Shown here in pieces: positions 57,870 to 64,000 of a stretch of 64,000 bases of DNA. The DNA lies in the NCBI RefSeq assembly GCF_030272615.1, contig NC_081415.1, positions 631,579,041 through 631,643,040 of the forward strand, written 5' to 3'. The stretch comes from Cryptomeria japonica. Taxonomy: Eukaryota > Streptophyta > Pinopsida > Cupressales > Cupressaceae. Position numbers and translations under genes: made by a program. The notes under the pieces were generated by a model. That model searched no databases. It was not told the DNA's origin and was given only the letters and a program-made list of their open reading frames with translations. How positions within the stretch are numbered: the first letter of the stretch is position 1; each line of letters begins with the position of its first letter.

Positions 57870-59446
57870 AAGTGATGGGGGCCTATATTAACCCAAACAA
57901 AATTTCACTGGTTTTGCACAAATGAAGACCCGTGTCAGACATACAACTTAGGTTGGAAATTAGAAACCATCCAATGGGCCTCTCGCATAAAGCGATACCT
58001 CAAACAAGCAAACAGATAGATATTCTGGTAGCACTAAATCCCCCTTACAACACACTCACTTCTCAGGCATACTAGATTCTCTTACCTCAAAGATTTGAAT
58101 ATCATATGAGGAATTCCTGTCTCATCTTGAGTGGGTACATGAGGGGTAACTTCGGGGTACGATCCGCATCCCCTGCACCATCAAATGTGGGATTTGGGCT
58201 ACTACAACAACAAGGTTCTTAGTTATTTTCTGATAGTTCCAGTCCAACAATGAATTTGTGAAGTAAGCCACTTAAGGCTCTAACCAAGCTTATCGGTGCA
58301 GAGAAGGCCTCCACATGCATTGAATTCACTCAGCACTCTGGTCGTTTGACCAGGTTTTTTTTATAGCAGCTTGAAAACACACCGCTCGAGATCGTGCCAG
58401 GAGAGACGATATCCCCAACGTGTCCCAATTTGAAGTACCCTTGTGGGTTCATGAAATCCCTAATCAAAGATACCCCTCAACTACTAAAATAAAAAGCGGG
58501 TGTTGTTAATCGCTTTTCTCTTACATCAAAGATCCACAAAGGCAAGGGGAGAGGATACTAAGTGTAACAGTGGGTCCACCATACACAACGTGAAAGTGCA
58601 CAAAACACAAAAAACACATGTTCATTTTAAACCCAAAATATGTGTTTCCTAGTCTAATGCATGAAATAAAATCTACTTTAGTGGAAAACCAAAAGCCTTC
58701 GACAAATGTCCTATAAAAGATGGTTAGTAGTTTATGATAATCGATCTTGGACAATCGAAAAAAACTATAAAAACAAGATGATTGGCCAAAAAAATGATTA
58801 CAAAATTGAATCCATTATGATTTTCTAGGTAATTTCAAAAATAAGTTTAATGAAAAACTATTTCATATGCTAAAGTTACGTGCATTTAAAGTTCAAAAAA
58901 AGGGTTGAATTTGAACGTTTCAAACTATTTTTTTATGCATGATATGAAACATTTATTAATAACCCATTTAAGATATTTGAGCTCTCTTTCCAATGCATTT
59001 TTAATTTCAAAAATCCGACACCCGTGCAAAAAGTTATGCTCATTTTATGAAAACTACTTTTTTTTACTAAGCGCAAACGCCAAACGTCTATGCAGACACT
59101 GATTCAGACCAAATGTAGATGCCGATTCATAGTTTTTTATGAAAGATTTAAATAAAAAATTTAGGGAGGAAGATTTTTTTGACTAGATATGTCGATTTGG
59201 GGCTGCGAAGATGCTGAAATAGAGAGGTGGAGACGTTGATCTGCAGTTTCAACAAAAAAATGGTTAGGCGGAAAAACTATTTGAACGAAGATGCCGATTT
59301 GAGGATGAGGAGATGCCAAAACAAAGAGGTGGAGACACTGATGTACAGTTTGAGATGCCAATCCGCTAAACTTGCAAGAAAATTACTAAAAATCCGCAAA
59401 AAATGATTAGTAGAAAGTAACGTGGGTCCCACTGGGCATGCCAAAA
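57870..59446 (-). repeat. Element C leader and primer site
   Basis: 57870-58620 aligns with the element B leader at 12590-13320. Beyond it, 59060-59360 has loosely repeated words (gatgccgatt, gagaggtggagac) next to the primer site at 59426-59443, the place where elements A and B have their own short repeats. Confidence 0.75.
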
Positions 59447-60138
59447 TGAAGATGAGAAAATGGTTAGAGTGCTCACATGCATGTATTAATTATAAAAACA
59501 CAAATAAAATCATAAATATGCAAATGAATCTTTATACCTTCTTCTCCTCCCTCGGATTGAGCCTTAGGTGAAGTGCAGAATGCGCCTCTTCTCCACTTGA
59601 TTGGATTGTCTCTTTGATAAGATTGTGGATTGCTCTCCACTACACAACGATAGTGATTTTGATTAGATGATAGGGATAGATGGATTGGCTTACATGAGAC
59701 AAGATTTTTGGCATTATGATGGCATGATGGATGATTTTGGATCTTAAATGGATAGCATAAGATTACATAAAAAGTGGATATGGGAATAAAAGAGTAGCAT
59801 AAGAATGTAATGGAAGTGAATGATTTGTGAGGAGATGAGACTCCAATTTATAGATTGGAGGAGGCCAAAATGGAGGGCTAAGATTGATTTTGGAATGAAG
59901 GGATAGGATTGAAAGAAAGAGTGGGAGAGGATTGAGAGGACAAAGTGGCAGAACCAAGGCATTTCTTGTCTCCACACTTCTCAAGATTCATGGGGAAGAG
60001 ATCCTAAGTACATTGGGAAGAGAAAAAGGAATATATAATTTCTTGGGGGAAGGGAGGAATTACAAATTTCAAAATAAGAGATGTGTGGGAAGACTAAATG
60101 AGAAATTAAAAATTCCTTGGGAAGAGGATGCATAGGAA
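59447..60138 (-). repeat. 5' LTR of element C, truncated
   Basis: It aligns with 51631-52320 of the other LTR and stops matching at 60138. The missing part includes the TGTAGAC start, so a target duplication cannot be checked. Confidence 0.83.
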
Positions 60139-60141
60139 GAA

Positions 60142-60295
60142 CTATCAACCATAAATGAAATAGATTGGACCAATCAATGGAAGCACTAAATATCAAGCAA
60201 CTAGTTATCCTATCAACCATAAATGAAATAGATTGGACCAATCAATGGAAGCACTAAATATCAAGTTACTTAGTAACTAGTCTAAGTAACTTGAT
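60142..60295. repeat. 68-bp tandem duplication followed by a 14-bp inverted repeat
   Basis: A unit beginning ctatcaaccataaatgaaat occurs at 60142 and 60210. The second copy leads into atcaagttacttag (60260-60273), its perfect complement lying at 60282-60295 across an 8-base loop. Confidence 0.9.
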
Positions 60296-60447
60296 AATAC
60301 CAACAATTTTATTGAATAACTCGGTATAATTGGTGTTTCCTATACTTTACACAAAGGATTTGGATTTGAGGCTCAATGGTAAAATATAACTAATGTGCAT
60401 ATGATATTGTTAAATTTTTTATTTTTTTTGGAAAAAAGGATAAAGAC

Positions 60448-61205
60448 TGTAGACATCTAAAATTGTCCTGTCTAATTAAATAAATATTTTTATTTATTTA
60501 ATTATTTTATCCTAAGTCTTCTATTAGTTAAATAGATCTTTATTTATTTAATTAATTCATAAATCCTCTTCTAAGCCTTTCCTCATTTAACTTTTATTTA
60601 TTTAAATAATCCATTTCCTAAATTAAATAAATACTTTTATTTATTTAATTGATCCCACTTCTTCTATTAATTAAATAATTCTTTATTTATTTAATTAATT
60701 CATTAGCATTTTCTACCCATGACACATGTCATTCATCTCTTAATTCTTCTCTTACCTACCCCCTTTATCATTTAATTATTTCTTCTACCTACCTTTTAAT
60801 CTTAGCCGACCATTTATCTTTACACCTCTTAATCTTATCCCTCCATTTCTTACAATGTCTTCTATATAAGAGGACACTTCTTTCATTATCAACCCTAATG
60901 ACAAAATTAAGCCTTCTTATGATAAAGCTATCAACCACATTTTTGTTCTTTGTTGAGCTCTTGTGCACACATAAAATCTGAGAGCAAATATATTAAACAA
61001 GATCAATGGAGATAGGAGACAATGGAGATTGAAACCCTACTTGACATGTGAATGATATATCTTGGTTTATTTTATTTGTTTGCATGGTCTTAGGTATCTT
61101 CATTTGTGTATGGTGGATCATTTTTATTGTTGGGCTAGGGTTTTGTGGTTGGATCCTTGTTAGTCTTTCAATATTGTTATTTTCACTATCTGTTTTCACT
61201 ATCCA
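60448..61205 (+). repeat. LTR of the element A family, inverted relative to A
   Basis: It starts TGTAGACATCTAAAATTGTC and follows the complement of 277-1041 through TTTATTTAATTAATTCAT, atggagataggagacaatgg and gggctagggttttgtggttg, ending near ttttcactatcca. No primer site follows and no target duplication was found, so it is either a solo LTR with eroded ends or a truncated element. Confidence 0.75.
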
Positions 61206-61506
61206 TTTAATATTGAATTTTTTTTTAAAAGATTACATAAATATTTTCAAATAGTAAAAGCTATCATAAAAATTAAAAAAAGGAAAAAACAACGAGATTT
61301 TCCATACATCCACCATCACCAAGAATCCAAAGATCTAACAAAACTAATGATATATAAACAACAATCAATCCTTATTGTTTTGAAAAAGATGAAGAAACTA
61401 TGTAGCTTGATTAGGGGATTATAAATCCTAGTAAAAAACATTTCATCTTTGATGAGTTGTAGAAGCCCATTTGGTAAGAGAATCTGCAACAATATTTCAT
61501 TCATAA

Positions 61507-62150
<644 letters not shown>

Positions 62151-62153
62151 GAC

Positions 62154-62453
62154 TCAAATCATTACAAAGAAAATCAACTCTCTAAGAAAACCATTACAAT
62201 CTAGAGGCACAATTTGTTCAAACTCAAAATTTTCTTCCATATCCTTGATCCAATCGATCAACTCTTCTAGATTAAGGTTTACAAAAAATGTGGAAACTTC
62301 AATCTTTGACCTTTTTCCAATATTGGAAATAACCATAAAAAACCTAGCCTCATCAGGATCTCTGGCTACTTCTTGTTCTTCTTTGAACTGGTCTTCTTCT
62401 TGAGATTCACCATTTGTTTGATCTCTTTCCCTAATATCAACTCCTTTGTGCAA
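62154..62453 (-). pseudogene. Ty3/gypsy gag N-terminal fragment
   Basis: The minus-strand frame reads an acidic leader (SQEEDQFKEEQEVARDPDEA), then IGKRSKIEVSTFFVNLNLEE followed by LIDWIKDMEENFEFEQI. The second part matches the start of gypsy Gag (KIE.P.F.GK..PEEF.DW....E..FE). The text leaves the family pattern near 62200. Only the N-terminal 80 or so residues are seen. No protease or RT follows on this strand, so it is an isolated relic. Confidence 0.75.
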
Positions 62454-63811
62454 CTCCTTTTATAGTGATTGAACTTGGCTCTAGGGGGCTCTAAAACCCT
62501 CTTTTGTCACAACATTATTTCTTCCACCATGATTCCTTCATGAGACATTTTTTCTCACTTTTCTCATAGACCCACAACCATAGTCTTGATGCACATTGCC
62601 TCACATTTTGCAATGTGAGATTATGCTTGAAGAAACCAAGATCAAAGAGACCATAAGATAGTACAATGACAAGAGAGATAAAATGTGACAAGAATAAACT
62701 ATATTCCTATCAATAATGCCAAAAGAGATCAACTAGATCATCAAGATTATTACATACAATGTAGATGAGCCTGCTTATAAAGGTAAGGCTAAGAGACAAG
62801 AGAGAACACAATAATGACATGTGGCTCAATGAGATGCAAGTGTAGGTAGGAGTAGGTAGGAGAAATAGTAAAATATTCCATATGAGGTGGATCACCCACC
62901 GAAGGTGGAATTATCACTCCACAATAAGTGGATATGATATAGTAATAACAAGATCACACCATAAAGGCGTTGAGATCTCTTTTTGGTCTCTTATATGTTG
63001 ACCTAGAAAGACATTTTTTTTTTACCTTATGCACTCTTCTCCCATTGTTCTTGTAGTTCCACTACCTTTGGGGGATGAGGTCAAATCAATGCAATATACT
63101 TGATATATATGAGTTATCATATGCACATACTGACCCTAGAGTTAGTGGATCCCTTATGTGTTCTATTTATTTGTTGTGTTCTCTATTTCCCTTGATTTTG
63201 TCCTTTCTTGTGGGCATATCGTAGTGGAAACATACTTATCTTTTGGATGCATGTATGCTTCCTTAAAGCTATTGTTGTTGGTAAGGCATATGCAATCATC
63301 TTAATATGGGGGCATACACTTCACTCTTTGTTAAATACCTTATGCACACACCACCAATTGATTTTTGTAGTCTTTTTTAAGGTTACTTATCAAATTGTGC
63401 CTCTTGCTTTGTAGTCTTCCCTTTTGGTAAATTTACTTAGATACAATGCTATCCTTGGTTATCCTTTGCACCATTCCTTTGGAAAATGTCTAAGCACACA
63501 ATGCTTTGCTTGGTTATACTTGGGGTGAATTGACTAGCATAACACAACTTTCTAGACTATTCCAGTTCTCCTTTGCATCACTTTACATGACCTATAGTAA
63601 GTTTAACCTTACTAGGCTAGTGTAGTCATGATTTTTCTCTCTCTTCATGTTTTGCTCCTTTTGTCTTGGTTTTAGATTGATGAGGTCCTAAAGTCATTTG
63701 GGGGCTTGGTAATCCTTGTCTCTTTTACCTTGATAAAATTTTCTTATGCTTTGATCTACTTTATTGTGAGTATGAATGTATGTTCATACTCTCGCTAAAG
63801 TGGGGGCTAAA
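62454..63811. other. Decayed retroelement sequence; 3' internal part of a plus-strand element at its right end
   Basis: 62454-62900 may be the leader of the gag fragment. 63000-63797 has no coding sense but leads into a polypurine tract (aaagtgggggctaaa, 63797-63811) directly before the LTR at 63812, so at least the last part belongs to that element. Confidence 0.5.
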
Positions 63812-64000
63812 TGTAGTGTTGTAAATTTCATCCCTATGCAATTTATCTCTTATCTAGGTCCAAATAGTATTCTTGGCCTTTCATGCCTTGACATGCTTGA
63901 TCTAACCCTTTTCCACATTTCATTTTGGTTTCTCCTTCCCATTTTGGTCCTTAGGTCCCAATTTGAAGCCATATTGGAGGGATAAAGTAACCTAGGTCAC
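63812..64000 (+). repeat. Start of a 3' LTR of the TGTAGCG/TGTAACA family
   Basis: TGTAGTGTTGTAAATTTCAT follows a clear polypurine tract. It matches the starts of the LTRs at 17872 and 33083. It continues beyond the window. Confidence 0.75.

Larger units (their letters stand above)
51631..60138 (-). mobile_element. Element C: gypsy-type LTR element without pol (probably non-autonomous)
   Basis: Related LTRs in the same orientation (51631-52823 and 59447-60138) flank 6.6 kb. On the minus strand the right LTR is followed by the primer site TGGCATGCCCAGTGGGAC (plus 59426-59443), a leader shared with element B, and Pro/Ser/His-rich open frames. A polypurine tract AAATAGGGGCAAAA (plus 52824-52837) lies against the left LTR. 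No gag, protease, RT or integrase motif was found on either strand. The right LTR lacks its outer 500 bases or so. It is best read as a large non-autonomous derivative. Confidence 0.8.

Noticed and set aside
60448..61205. Target duplication for the inverted A-family LTR
   Set aside because: AAGAC precedes it, but I found no convincing match at the right end, so solo-LTR status is left open.

Overview
The window looks like ordinary repeat-rich chromosomal DNA from a plant with a large genome, most likely a gymnosperm such as a conifer. It is AT-rich and dominated by nested, decayed Ty1/copia and Ty3/gypsy LTR retrotransposons with plant-type primer sites. It has one convincing intact host gene, a single-exon NDR1/HIN1-like (NHL, LEA_2-fold) membrane protein on the minus strand at 45625-46329. 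The organism call is inference; no organelle, bacterial or viral gene set is present. I saw no tRNA gene, rRNA gene or CRISPR array.

Left part (1-24854). A gypsy-type element (A, minus) enters from the left edge and ends at 1041 inside the RT of a copia element (copia 1, 1042-6612, minus). Copia 1 also carries a solo LTR (2632-4066) between gag and protease. To its right is a long decayed plus-strand reading frame (6616-10561) with a G-patch-like motif and a coiled coil, which I cannot assign to a family. Next comes gypsy-type element B (about 10900-15746, minus), which truncates the 3' LTR of a second copia element (copia 2, 15747-24854, minus). Copia 2 has two further solo-LTR insertions (17872-19680 and 21303-22470).

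Middle part (24855-51630). A plus-strand Ty3/gypsy pol of Tat/Ogre type (RT, RNase H, a second archaeal-type RNase H, integrase) is split by a 4.2-kb solo LTR (26168-30385) with a perfect 5-bp target duplication, and is followed by an LTR at 33083. Repeats lie at 37-39 kb (tandem arrays, a foldback, a 643-bp solo LTR). A complete 2.0-kb miniature LTR element at 41362-43395 interrupts an unidentified coding remnant. The NHL gene follows, then a decayed repetitive acidic reading frame at 47.8-48.8 kb.

Right part (51631-64000). A 6.6-kb internal region without pol, flanked by related LTRs (element C, minus), is probably a large non-autonomous gypsy derivative sharing leader sequence with element B. 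It is followed by an inverted LTR of the A family (60448-61205), a TA microsatellite, a gypsy gag fragment and the start of another LTR at 63812. Six LTRs in the window share a TGTAGAC-type 5' end, and four others share a TGTAGCG/TGTAACA-type end. The main content is therefore a readable history of nested insertion and LTR-LTR deletion around a small host-gene island. I found no defence system or gene cluster.
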